Of a stretch of 11,594 nt of DNA, positions 1 to 8,913 are shown piece after piece. Where the stretch lies: the NCBI GenBank assembly GCA_037447655.1, contig JBBHKE010001327.1, forward strand, positions 1 to 11,594, read 5' to 3'. The notes beneath the pieces are model-generated. The model was not told where the DNA came from and made no database searches. It saw only the letters and a program-made list of their open reading frames with translations. The translations under genes were made by a program, and so were the position numbers. The stretch is from Zygnema cylindricum (Eukaryota; Streptophyta; Zygnematophyceae; Zygnematales; Zygnemataceae). Every line of letters begins with the position of its first letter. Position 1 is the stretch's first letter.

Positions 1-510
1 AAAAATATAAAAAAAACTGGGATTGTTTAAAAAAAAAAAAAAAACTTACTTTAAAATCTTCTCTTTTGAAGACTGCAAAATGAACAACGCCAGAACAGTC
101 GTCAAAATAAAACCTGCATTGTTAAAATAAATAATTCAAGTCGATAAGAATGCTAGAGAGTGACTGCAATATAACTTTTGCAAGAAGCACATGGACTTAC
201 GAATATTTCTGAAACTCTCCCTCTCTCCCGCTTCCTCTCCATCTTCTTCTCCCTCTTTCTCTTCCTCTTCCGTCACCAAAGATCAAATTTTTGAGATGCA
301 CATAAAAGTACACCAGCAACAAAACTAATCAAAGCAATGAAAAGTGACACTAAAAGATATAGATGGTCATTTACACTTCTTTATAACCACAAACTCTAAA
401 TTAGTCCCTTACCAGTTCCAAAAAGGACAAATAAACCGGCAGGAACGTCCACTTCCGCTTGTTCCTTCCTGCATTTCAGTCATAGACTTTAAAACTTAAA
501 GAAAAAATCA
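1..510. other. AT-rich spacer with a pyrimidine tract
   Basis: No coding region is visible. The stretch has A-runs near 31-44 and a nearly pure C/T tract at 215-271 (CTCCCTCTCTCCC-like). The rest is mixed AT-rich sequence with stops in all frames. Confidence 0.6.
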
Positions 511-928
511 TTTTTCACTAACAATCAGGTCATATTAAGACAAGAAAACCATTGGAATATACTTGAAATCATGAAGTTATTCCTTTTCCCTAACAATCAA
601 GTCACACTAAGACAAGACAATCATTATAATATACTTGAAAACTGAAAACAATTCCTTTTTTCCTAGTATCAGTTACATTAAGACAAGACAACCATTACAA
701 AATACTTGAAAAAATAAAATTTTCCCAAATTTTCCCTTATTTTCCTAACATCAGGTCACATTAAGACATACTTAAGAACTTCAAATTATTCCTTTTTCAC
801 TAGCAATCAGTTCAGGTTAAGAAAGACAATCACAATATACTATAGAGCTTAGACTTAATCCTTTTTCCTTTAACAACCAGGTCAGAATAAGACAAGACAA
901 TAGCATTACACTCACTTAGATTTATTCC
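511..928. repeat. Diverged tandem array, about six units of about 70 bp
   Basis: Units begin near 511, 584, 656, 738, 793 and 862. Each opens with a T-run and a CTAACAATCAGGTCA-like block, followed by TTAAGACAAGACAA, then AATATACTTGAA, and closes with ATTCC. Units 1 and 2 are most alike; units 4-6 carry deletions and substitutions. The array is non-coding and looks like an old minisatellite. Unit borders were set by eye. Confidence 0.75.
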
Positions 929-1049
929 CTACTTAAGATTATTCCTAACTATTTACCGTCTTTTTTATTAATTTAACTCAATTTTAATTAACTTTGCGAA
1001 TCGTGACACTGTTAAAACTTGAGAGATTAATATGCTAGAGGCTGACACT

Positions 1050-1114
1050 GAAAGAGAGGGAAAGAGAGAGAGAGCAAGAGAGATAGAAAGAGAGAGCAAG
1101 TGAGAGAAAAAGAA
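1050..1114 (+). repeat. GA-rich microsatellite
   Basis: Imperfect GA/GAAA tract. Reading it on the minus strand gives a Leu/Ser-rich open frame (1027-1257), which is an artefact of the repeat. Confidence 0.8.
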
Positions 1115-1570
1115 TGACTGACTGATTGTTTGATACAATAACCGACGAGAAAAGTTAACAAAACGTAAGGAAAATCTTGCCCACAGGATACCAAAACTGC
1201 TTTCATAAGTTCCTTATTTTTTTCGACACTTCCCTTATTTTTTTTTGACCATACCATCCTAAACTCCGAAATTACTTCTAAACTTCTCCTTCCCCATATG
1301 TGAAAAGTTACTTATTGAAAACTTCAGCTACGGGTGACCGACACGTGACAGTTGATCACACCTTTTCATATATACGGAAAAGGAAAGATTAGTTTTTTAT
1401 AAGATCAGAGTAAACCAGAGTTAAAAATAAAATTTGACATGAAGAGTCAGGAATAAGAGAGAGTATTTTGACTTTTTCTAGCAGAATGAAATGTCGATCC
1501 TCCCCTCTCTTATGTGCATCATTACACTTTTCTCTCCTTTTCTGGGTTCACTTTGCTTCCTTTCCCCGTC

Positions 1571-1627
1571 TACCTCTCCCTCTCCCTCTCCCTATCCTTC
1601 TGCCTCTCTCCCTCTCTCTCCTTTTTT
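1571..1627 (+). repeat. CT-rich microsatellite
   Basis: Imperfect CTCCCT/CTCTCC tract, of opposite strand polarity to the GA tract at 1050-1114. The short Ser/Leu-rich frame across it (1514-1723) is a by-product of the repeat. Confidence 0.8.
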
Positions 1628-2600
1628 GACCTTCAACCACTGAACTCAGTTTATCCATTATTATTCGACAGCATTCAAATAGACAAAAATGGTTCCTTAC
1701 AAATATTTAAGAAGCCAGAATAGATCTCAAAGTCGGTCTTCTGTCCATTCTCATCTCCTGAATTTTTGTAATCTTTTGTATATTTCTCAGAAGTCTAATT
1801 TTCTTAAAACAGCTATATTTTAGTTTTTGTGAAACCACAATCATAGAGGTTTCCTCCACATGAATGTTTACTAGTAACTGAAAAATAACTCAAAAAGTGA
1901 CGCTTTTTAAATGAAAAAACCGTACATTTATAGAGTGAACACGCTACAACTCATGTTTTCTTAATGATCATACAATTTTACAAGCAACCATATCTATGGC
2001 TACTTCTTAAACTGTACAAAACCTCACCTTTCCTAAGATTCCCCTCACGTTTTACCAACGAAACCTAGGGAATTTTCAAAAAAGTGTCTCTCTACTACTG
2101 ATATTACTGATAAATAAACATATGAGCACAAATAAATTACTACTTTCGGTTACAAAAAAACCCACCATGTGTATCTCAGAAGTAGATGTTTTGGCCAATG
2201 AGTCATATTGTGGTAATTAGCCGCAACACTAGGGTGCTTCACGATAACTGATCCCCCACCCAAAACCCCAAAAAAAAGTTTTAACGTTTTTTTCTTCAAA
2301 TAACCGTGTTTTTTCAGGCAACAAATAGTGGATGATTAGTGATTGTATTGTCAAAGCACAAACAATTTGTACAAAAGCAACAAGGAAGATCAAGATTAGC
2401 GTGGACTGGAGCCCACCAAAGAGATATATTTGATAGAAAGGGTGTTGTTAAAGTCACAAATTAACAAAACAAAAAAGCACCCAAAGATCTCGGATCGACA
2501 CTGGATTTAATACTTCATGACTAAAGAAAAAGGTAAACTGTTTCTAGAACAGAAAAGATGACAAGTAAATCGTGGCTGTTCGATAGCCCAAAAGCAAATT
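1628..2600. other. AT-rich spacer, nothing recognised
   Basis: Mixed AT-rich sequence with A/T runs (for example near 2148-2160 and 2268-2292). A C-rich patch at 2251-2272 has only three C-runs. I see no convincing exon, RNA gene or transposon end. Confidence 0.5.
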
Positions 2601-2607
2601 GAAGAAC

Positions 2608-2680
2608 AGAGAGAGGGAGAGAGAAGAGAGAGAGAGATAGAGGAAGAGAGAGGGAGGGAGGGAGGGAGGAAGAAGAAAAA
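2608..2680 (+). repeat. GA/GGGA purine tract
   Basis: GAGAGGGA units passing into about five GGGA units, ending in AAGAAGAAAAA. The two overlapping minus-strand frames here (2507-2710 and 2544-2759) owe their length to this tract. Confidence 0.8.
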
Positions 2681-2822
2681 TGAAGTCTGGTTTGAAACAA
2701 AAACTAACATTCTTCAGGCATTGTAACAACTTTGGCAGTAACTCCTCGAAGTTCTCCAACGAAGTAAGTCTGTAAAACGTTTTGACAACCGAATAACCTG
2801 TCAGAATTGACTTGAACTTGCC

Positions 2823-2921
2823 ACCATTATTAAGTTTTTAACCACTATTAGCTTTTTAACCACTATTAGATTTTTAGACCACTATTAGTTTTTTAATTAG
2901 TTTTCAAACCACTATTAGTGG
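2823..2921 (+). repeat. 17-bp tandem repeat, four to five copies
   Basis: The unit is close to ACCACTATTAGNTTTTTA, with members at about 2823, 2840, 2857, 2877 and 2909. The last copy carries an insertion (AATTAGTTTTCAA). The array directly abuts the left end of the inverted-repeat element at 2924. Confidence 0.75.
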
Positions 2922-2923
2922 CA

Positions 2924-3356
2924 TAGTTCAAGTGCGCAAAAACAATGGAAAAGGCTATGTGCTTATCCCATGCTATATGCGTGGGGGAAAGGGAGAGGGA
3001 GAGGGAGAGGGGACGGCGAGGGAGAGGGAGGAGGGAGAAGGAGATGGAGGGGGGAGGAAGGGGAAGGGGGAGGGGGAGAGGGAGGGGGAAGGGGAGGGGA
3101 AGGGGAGGGGGAAGGGGAGGGGGAAGGGGAGGGGGAAGGGGAGGGGGAAGGGGAGGGGGAAGGGGAGGGGGAAGGGGAGGGGGAAGGGGAGGGGGAAGGG
3201 GAGGGGGAGGGGGAGGGGGAAGGGGAGGGGGAGGGAGAGGGGGGAGGGGGAGGGAGAGGGTGAGGGGAGAGGGAGAGGGTGAGGAGGGGAGAGGGAGAGG
3301 GAGGGTTGGGATCACCACATATAGCGTTTCAAAAATGTTTCCGCGCATTTGAACTA
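2924..3356. mobile_element. MITE-like element with inverted ends around a purine minisatellite
   Basis: Bases 2924-2943 read TAGTTCAAGTGCGCAAAAAC. The reverse complement of 3337-3356 reads TAGTTCAAATGCGCGGAAAC, so 17 of 20 bases match. Similarity continues inward with small gaps: GCTATGTG...ATCCC near 2954-2970 pairs with GCTATATGTGGTGATCCC read back from about 3327-3309. The arms are therefore about 45-50 bp. TA stands at both outer ends, which would fit a Tc1/mariner-type TA target duplication if the element proper starts at GTTCAA. No transposase is present. The outer limit is uncertain because weak similarity may extend further out. Confidence 0.55.
2981..3306 (+). repeat. Purine (G/A) minisatellite, G-quadruplex-prone
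   Basis: About 325 bases almost free of pyrimidines on the plus strand; the few interruptions include CGGCG near 3013-3017, ATGG near 3043 and two GGTGAGG. The core at about 3084-3232 is a 12-bp unit GGGGAGGGGGAA in roughly a dozen near-perfect copies. Because 12 is a multiple of three, every frame stays open, giving Gly-Lys-Gly-Arg or Gly-Glu runs on plus and a polyproline run on minus (2893-3438). These are not genes. Four or more G-runs with one- and two-base loops fit the quadruplex pattern, and the strand asymmetry would also allow triplex DNA. Confidence 0.92.
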
Positions 3357-3889
3357 CAATCAGTGGGCTCCAGAAGATTTTCTGAATTAGGGTGTAGTGT
3401 GGTCCAATGTGAAGTGGTTCATTATGTTCAGTGCACACCTAAATTAGTGTAAAATGAACCCTTTATCGACATCAGAGTGTATTAAGAATGTTAACACTTA
3501 TCGAAACTTGGTAACTCTAGAAGCTTTAACAGAAACAAAATGATGTTGTGAACACTCCTTTTGCTCACTTGTATCTGAAATTCAGTGTATACGGATAAGT
3601 TGAATATAAAAATCGGATAAAATAATCGAGAGTTTTTACAGTTGAGGGAAGCTTCTTTACAATTGTACAGCTTAAGAATTTAATTGTCAAAGGAAGGCAT
3701 TCTACTTCATTTGAAGATTTTAAGTGTCCAGACTTTATGATTTTTGTATAACTATGTATGATTTTTCAATATATCTAAGGATGCAAATGATTATCATAAA
3801 TGCACAGCCATAACAAGCAAAAAAAAAAAAGTGCCTGGACCTTCACTGAAATGATTTGTAGTACAAAATGATCACGAATGATAACTTAC
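3357..3889. other. AT-rich spacer, nothing recognised
   Basis: No support for a gene. An A-run lies at 3820-3830. On the minus strand this would be the region downstream of the doubtful spliced gene described at 3890-5834. Confidence 0.4.
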
Positions 3890-5834
3890 TTTAGGTGAAT
3901 GTTTTGCAATCACTTTGGTCCACACAGATATATGTGAGAAAAAAACAGCCTTGTTTTTTTTGCCAAAAATAGCGCTTAAATTTAACATGACTGGACACTA
4001 AATAAATAATGTGGAGATAAACCACAAGCCATCTACCGTTGTCCACCAATCAAATAAGAGATGAACTACTCACCAGAGTAATGTCCACCATGGGAACTCT
4101 CCCACTAGGAAGACCAAAAACAAGAAGCCATGGGGTCGTATACCTCTCCTTTCCAACCATGAGAGCTCTGCATCATTAAGATTTTTGTTACACTTGATCT
4201 ACTACGTTGATCAAGCACCAAAGACTGCAACTATATTTTGGATCGAAATCATATTCATTACTAGAAAATAGAACCGGAGATGGAGTTACGTGCACCATAT
4301 GATAGAACATAGACATGTACTTTCTTTTCAAGGTAAGGTTAATCAGTTCTATGCAAGTTACTTACATGGCAGGAAGATTTCATCGATAATCCTAGATGAT
4401 CGGATCATGTCCATTCAGAAACAAAGTCTGCTGACAGACCAGAAAAAATTATGCTAAAAACAGTGCCTACACATAAAAAACACCCCCATGCAAAGACAGT
4501 TTTGACATGTTTGTTCAATTATCTCCTTTGTTTTAACTGAGATGACGATGAGACAAGAACTCTCACAATTTGTAGGCTTCGTTGCTAGAAAATCCAACCG
4601 GTCGTGGGATAGGTAGCACAACCTGCATCATTGCAGAACTCCATCAAACGGTTTTTGTAGATCTCATTCTTTCGCAAACTTTCTTAGCTAGTCCAGACTT
4701 CCCGCAAATTGGATAGTTCTGAAGCTCCATTATTATAGTGTACAATAACGATGAGAATAAATACTGGTCTAGACGAGTACGATACTTTTTGGCGTTAAAA
4801 AACGACCACTTTTGATGGTAATCAAAACAATGGGAAGGAGATCCACATCTGTATGCGGGTGTAAGCTAAGCTATGATGTTCATTCTATGTCCCTAATTAT
4901 AAAAAGAAAACATATCACATCCAACAGGAAGAGTTGCCTGGTAAAATACCTCCCGACTAACTCCAAATCGCGGGCAATGTCTTCCTAAAGTATCATGCCA
5001 TTCTGTACGCATCTGCATCAAAAAAAGATACATAGGATTTTATTGAAGTAAATGATTCCATATACAGCCAATGCACAAGCATAAAAATTCATGGAAAACA
5101 AGCAGTGGTGGAAGAAATAAAGCCAAACAGTTACATAAATCAAAACAAAGACAACAGTTAGAAAAAGGGAACTAAATTACTCTAAAGAAGGAAGATGGAC
5201 ATTACTCCATGGTATTGCCCTCTTCTTGACATGGGAACAACGTCGCCCGGGCTGTATGCTAAAATACATTTCAAGCTTAAAAAAAAAAGAAAGAAGTATT
5301 GTTGCCACGATGATGGTCTCCCAAAAGCCATTATGTCTGTTTCAAACCAGTTAACATGGAAGTCAGTAATGGAAAAAAAAACATGACGAATGGAATAACT
5401 TCTTTACCAAGTTAGAATCAACCATGGGTAAAAATTGGCAATGTCAAAGACTACACTCGACCAACAACGATTGATCTGGACGCTTACCCGTATAAGAAAC
5501 CTAGTGGATGGTTCTTAATAGGAAGTACTTCAAATGTATTGCATTTCACCTGATTTTGAAACTAGACGTTAAGAATATCTGACTAACATGGCATTATAAA
5601 ATTGCTAATCAAATTCCATAAAAAAACAAAACCAATGCTGAAAAAGACTACGACTGACTATAAATTCTCAAAAATCAAAGTGCGAGAACGTATTTATTTA
5701 CATAAATTGCTCCTTACTGAAAGAGATATTCTTGGAAATCGTCCGATTTTTTAATGCAATAATTATCTCCTTACCTTATTATCCGCTTCTTGTATGTTGA
5801 ATCAGAGTAAAATTTGGTTTTAGGCTCCCCACTG
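3890..5834 (-). CDS. Possible spliced gene or gene remnant, product not recognised
   Basis: On the minus strand, T-rich stretches alternate with short islands of balanced composition bounded by plant-like splice signals. Candidate exons, in reading order, are 5834-5775 (SGEPKTKFYSDSTYKKRII, donor GTAAGG), 5549-5488 (VKCNTFEVLPIKNHPLGFLY, donor GTAAGCG), 5251-5206 (PGDVVPMSRRGQYHG, donor GTAATG), 5012-4950 (RTEWHDTLGRHCPRFGVS, after TTTTTTTGATGCAG), 4167-4074 (GKERYTTPWLLVFGLP, donor GTGAGT) and 3949-3890 (VWTKVIAKHSPK, donor GTAAGTT). Phases fit for 5549-5488 to 5251-5206 to 5012-4950, and for the last pair. The first exon cannot join the second without a stop but could join 5251-5206. I found no phase-consistent link from 4950 to 4167; frames between them break, for instance around 4640-4740. 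I know no family for it. Other frames and the plus strand also read plausibly in places, so a pseudogene, a non-coding transcript or chance are all possible. Confidence 0.22.
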
Positions 5835-5882
5835 CTGAATGTTTGAAAACCACGCACATCATTTAGCTATCACATTTTATTA

Positions 5883-5892
5883 TTTAGGGTTT
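5883..5892 (-). promoter_or_regulatory. Telobox (AAACCCTAAA)
   Basis: The minus strand reads AAACCCTAAA. In plants this motif is common just downstream of transcription starts. It lies about 50 bases upstream of the first candidate exon of the possible minus-strand gene, in the right orientation. One ten-base match alone is weak evidence. Confidence 0.3.
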
Positions 5893-6311
5893 CTAGAGAT
5901 GTCTAGAGTTGCACAATTTTCTAGTGTCCTTTTCTTCTCACTTCTTCGTGTCAACATCTGACAATAGACTGCAGCTTATTTAAGATTTGAAAATTGTTAG
6001 CTTGGTGAGACTTTTGTGATTCCGGTGATGTTTGAGATAAGAATTTCTACTGCTGAATCTGTTGTAAGTGTGAGTTAACAAAATGTTTAAATATTCTCAT
6101 ACCACTAGCTTTCACCCAAACACAGAGTATTCGCACCTTTTTCCCGATGGAGACCGTTTAAAGCTGAAGGATAAAGGCACAGAAGAAAAAGTTACACTTT
6201 TCTGCTCGTTTTATTTCCTTTTGTTTTTGTTTTTTACTTGGTAGTCGTCTGACTCAACTCCTTTTCACTCTTGAATGGAAGATAAATGTTTCATTCAAAA
6301 TGCCTCAGAAA
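5893..6311. other. AT-rich spacer left of the hAT-type MITE
   Basis: No gene or repeat recognised. The stretch includes a T-rich run near 6199-6236. It would be the upstream region of the possible minus-strand gene. Confidence 0.4.
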
Positions 6312-6319
6312 GTCAGAAT
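6312..6319 (+). repeat. Target-site duplication GTCAGAAT (left copy)
   Basis: Identical to 6867-6874 on the other side of the MITE. Together they fix the element ends to the base. Confidence 0.88.
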
Positions 6320-6866
6320 CATAGTTCAAAAGTAGGTGAAAGTAGGCCCATACAATATGCCTATTGTATGCAAAACATACAATATGCCCTTAAGACCCAT
6401 ATTGTATTGGTCGAAAAATGAAAAAAAATAGTTACAGGGTTGAGTTGCACATCGATCGATAGAGAATTAAACGTCATGTCTAAATTTTGAAAAAAAATCG
6501 GACAAAAAAAAAAATTTCTGTGAGTTTTGAGGTAAAACTTTTTAAAACCGTCAGATTCAGACGATCGGACGGTCTCTGATCAAAGTAGCGATCTAAGAAG
6601 ATCACATGAAAAGCCCATAACACAACTTACGAAAGGACTATCTGTCATATTAGGGTCCGCAAATTTGAACGTCCGCGTGTTTTAGTTCGCTAAAAAAATT
6701 CGTCCGTCGGCGTGCGCTGAACTATGATCATACGTCAGATTCGTACGTCCGTACAATAGTGTCCACAGCACACACCCATACAGTATGCCTACTCTACGCG
6801 AGTTTAGTGCCAAGTTTTGTGCACCTACCAAAGGCCTACCATAAAAACGCTTACTTTTGATCTATG
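6320..6866 (+). mobile_element. hAT-type MITE, long copy (547 bp)
   Basis: The left end is CATAGTTCAAAAGTAGG; the right end read back is CATAGATCAAAAGTAAG. GTCAGAAT flanks it at 6312-6319 and 6867-6874, a perfect 8-bp target duplication. The TIR has A at position 2 and G at position 5, as in hAT ends, and the duplication fits the hAT preference nTnnnnAn. No transposase is encoded, so it is non-autonomous. Subterminal hairpins built on CATACAATA lie at 6350-6393. The element matches 8914-9276 in reverse orientation, roughly nine bases in ten by eye, except for about 180 extra bases at about 6643-6822. Confidence 0.88.
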
Positions 6867-6874
6867 GTCAGAAT
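6867..6874 (+). repeat. Target-site duplication GTCAGAAT (right copy)
   Basis: Direct partner of 6312-6319. Confidence 0.88.
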
Positions 6875-6987
6875 GAAGAGCCAACATGTTTGCCGTACGT
6901 ACTTCCTGTGACAGTTCTATGCTGAAGTTCAGTAAGTAACTACAATACGACATGAACAAAGTCACTACCGTACTGTACAGGACTGTA

Positions 6988-7195
6988 CACCGTGAATCGC
7001 TATTAGCGTTTAGAAATAAATAGCGTTATGAAACAAATAGTGTTATTAACGCTATTTGGGAATTTGGGGGTTTTGACGGAAATCATTTACTCTAATTTGA
7101 TTTTTAAAGGGTTTAAATTTATTCTATTTGAGAATTTGGGTAAAAAAATGGGGTACCGCAATTAGAGTCATTGACGCTAATAGCGATTCACGGTG
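6988..7195. mobile_element. MITE with near-perfect inverted ends and TA flanks (208 bp)
   Basis: Bases 6985-7009 and 7174-7198 are perfect inverted copies over 25 bp; the arm starts GTACACCGTGAATCGCTATT. If the element starts at CACCGTG, TA flanks it on both sides (6986-6987 and 7196-7197), as in Tc1/mariner-type MITEs. The flanking GTAC is itself a palindrome, so the exact end is ambiguous by two bases. Inside, AAATAGCGTTA (from 7018) and TAACGCTATTT (near 7048) form another inverted pair. The perfect arms point to a young insertion. It encodes no protein. Confidence 0.8.
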
Positions 7196-7454
7196 TACTT
7201 TACATTACTTTACCTGCTGTCCTGCTCTCCGGTTATCCACATAGAAAGGCCACGCTACAGTGCTGTACCTGTTGCGATACCAAATCTGCCATATACGTGG
7301 GACTCAAAGCTCGTTCCATGTGACTCATGGTTCAAAATCACGTAACAAGCTGGCTTACCTGTATTATACGCGCAGCATACGTGTTTTTTAGTGTCGTATA
7401 ATAATGTACTGCGTCTGTAAAATGGGGCCACTGCATTTATTTCCATTCATTTAG
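7196..7454. other. Spacer between MITEs
   Basis: No gene supported. The 63-codon minus-strand frame (7255-7446) has no recognisable motif and looks like chance. GTAC words begin to be frequent here. Confidence 0.4.
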
Positions 7455-7470
7455 CTCAGGGCGGCGTTCC

Positions 7471-7820
7471 ATCAGACGAAAAGTGATGTTGTTTACAGAA
7501 ATCCGGACTTACCCGTACTACGACGTACCTCTTATTTTGTTTTTATACGCGAACAACATTACAGAGAATCTTGCCAATATTCTCCAAAGGTCTGGGAGTT
7601 AACAATGACCGTCGGATGCTTTTTCACCAAGCATTGGCTTCGAAATCAGGCGAAAAGTGGGGTTGTTTACTGGAGAAAGTACCGTTCCGTACTAGGCCGT
7701 ACTGTTTTTTTTTTTTTTTTCTCAAAAAGATGTTTACTAAAAATTCGTTGAGATTCTCCAGACTTCTTGGAGAGAACTACCACCGTCCGATTTTCAATTT
7801 TCGACGCAAACGCTTCTTGT
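7471..7820 (+). repeat. Diverged tandem duplication, period about 174 bp
   Basis: ATCAGACGAAAAGTGATG at 7471 recurs as ATCAGGCGAAAAGTGGGG at 7645. GTTGTTTAC, then GTACTACGACGTAC versus GTACTAGGCCGTAC, then ATTCTCCA, then GACCGTCGGAT versus CACCGTCCGAT follow in the same order in both units. The second unit has a run of 15 T or so (7705-7720) in place of a mixed T-rich stretch. Confidence 0.65.
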
Positions 7821-7989
7821 TTCCAGTACGTAGCTAGTCTCCTCCAACTGTCCTCGGGAGGAGAGTTTGTGATTACTGGACGCGTGTTTTGGTCCACTTG
7901 TAAAGTCAGAGTCGATCCACGACAGACGTGAAGTAATAAACTTACATGTGGCAATTTGAGTGTACCGTGTGACATGAAAGCCAGCCTGT

Positions 7990-8046
7990 TCGACGACAAA
8001 AAAATATTGGTTGTATGGTCGACGACAAAAAAAACTTGGTTGTAAG
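7990..8046 (+). repeat. 29-bp tandem duplication
   Basis: TCGACGACAAAAAAATATTG at 7990 recurs at 8019 as TCGACGACAAAAAAAACTTG, each followed by GTTGTA. Two copies only. Confidence 0.8.
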
Positions 8047-8430
8047 ACATCCTGTGACGTCTCCTTCATAAATGTGCGATACAGCGATTCACGTACAAAT
8101 GGTACATCCTTATACATTTGTACAAACTTTAATTTTGCAACGGTTTTTGTGGTCGTTGATACCGCAACAACCGTAAGAACGTTCAAATTGTACATTAGCG
8201 TGACGCTACTAGATATTTTAATCGGCGTCCGCCCGTACACATACGCAGCTGCGATTTTGTCCTTTTGGAAATGATGATTATTCCTGGGCGGCTCAAAAGG
8301 TCCTACGTGGTACCAATCGCAATCTAACACCTCATTCACTAGCACGAATTGATAAAAGGGTGCTACAAATTTTACTCCCAGTAAACGTGTTCGTACGATT
8401 ACTGGGAACGCCTGATGGAAGGTTACCCTA

Positions 8431-8913
8431 AATGGTGATGTACCTACCATTTACAGAAAAATTTGAGCCGCGCCACGTTGGATAATGAACATACGTGTCA
8501 AGACGGCAAACAACGGAAATCGAAAAATTTCGCACATGATATATGCATTCAAAAATTCAACGGAAATCACGAAAGTAATCTCGTAACGAGCTTTCGTCAC
8601 GCTATTTTTGTTAACGGCCATTCGTCACACTATTTGAGGCAGCGCTCATTCGTCAAGCGAAAAAGCGGAAACCCTAACAAAAAAAAAAAAAAAAAACCCT
8701 AAAAAATTGAGTTGGCATCTGACAAGCGTTTGCAAATAGTACAAAATTTGGCCCTGGTCCGCACAAACATGGTATGCAAATGAGGATTTTGAGTTGAAGT
8801 TGGTCGGTGTAAAAAATATTTGACTATTTTCAATATACAATCTTTATCTTACGTGGTACCACTCATTTTTGCGCACGTGGATTACAGACTGCGCGAGAGA
8901 ACATCGTTTAAAG
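8431..8913. other. Spacer with A-run and two teloboxes
   Basis: AAACCCTAA at 8669-8677 and AAACCCTAAA at 8694-8703 flank a run of about 17 A. These are plant telomere-like words, here isolated. No open frame in this stretch has support; the 79-codon plus-strand frame ends in a poly-lysine tail made by the A-run. Confidence 0.45.
8906..8913 (+). repeat. Target-site duplication GTTTAAAG (left copy)
   Basis: Identical to 9277-9284. It differs from the duplication around the other hAT MITE, so the two inserted independently. Confidence 0.9.

Noticed and set aside
2251-2272. C-rich patch as a minus-strand G-quadruplex
   Set aside because: Only three C-runs (CCCCC, CCC, CCCC) are present; four are needed for the standard motif.
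2922-2931. CATAGTTCAA at the 2924 element as a third copy of the hAT MITE family
   Set aside because: It shares only ten bases with the hAT TIR; the next bases (GTGCGC) and the interior differ, and no 8-bp duplication is present.
2893-3438. 181-codon minus-strand frame with a long polyproline stretch, and three plus-strand Gly/Arg/Glu frames over the same bases
   Set aside because: All are produced by the 12-bp purine repeat, which cannot contain stops in most frames. The flanking codons are just the arms of the inverted repeat.
5195-5386. 63-codon plus-strand frame MDITPWYCPLLDMGTTS...
   Set aside because: It ends in a lysine run from an A-tract, has no family resemblance, and overlaps the better minus-strand exon candidate at 5206-5251.
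7794-8450. 218-codon minus-strand open frame, the longest in the window
   Set aside because: It crosses the 29-bp tandem duplication and the shared repeat end near 8388-8430. It has no recognisable domain or even composition and lies wholly within transposon-like DNA. Probably chance, though a search for homologues would settle it.
8669-8703. Interstitial telomere array
   Set aside because: Only two isolated AAACCCTAA words separated by an A-run, with no tandem repetition.
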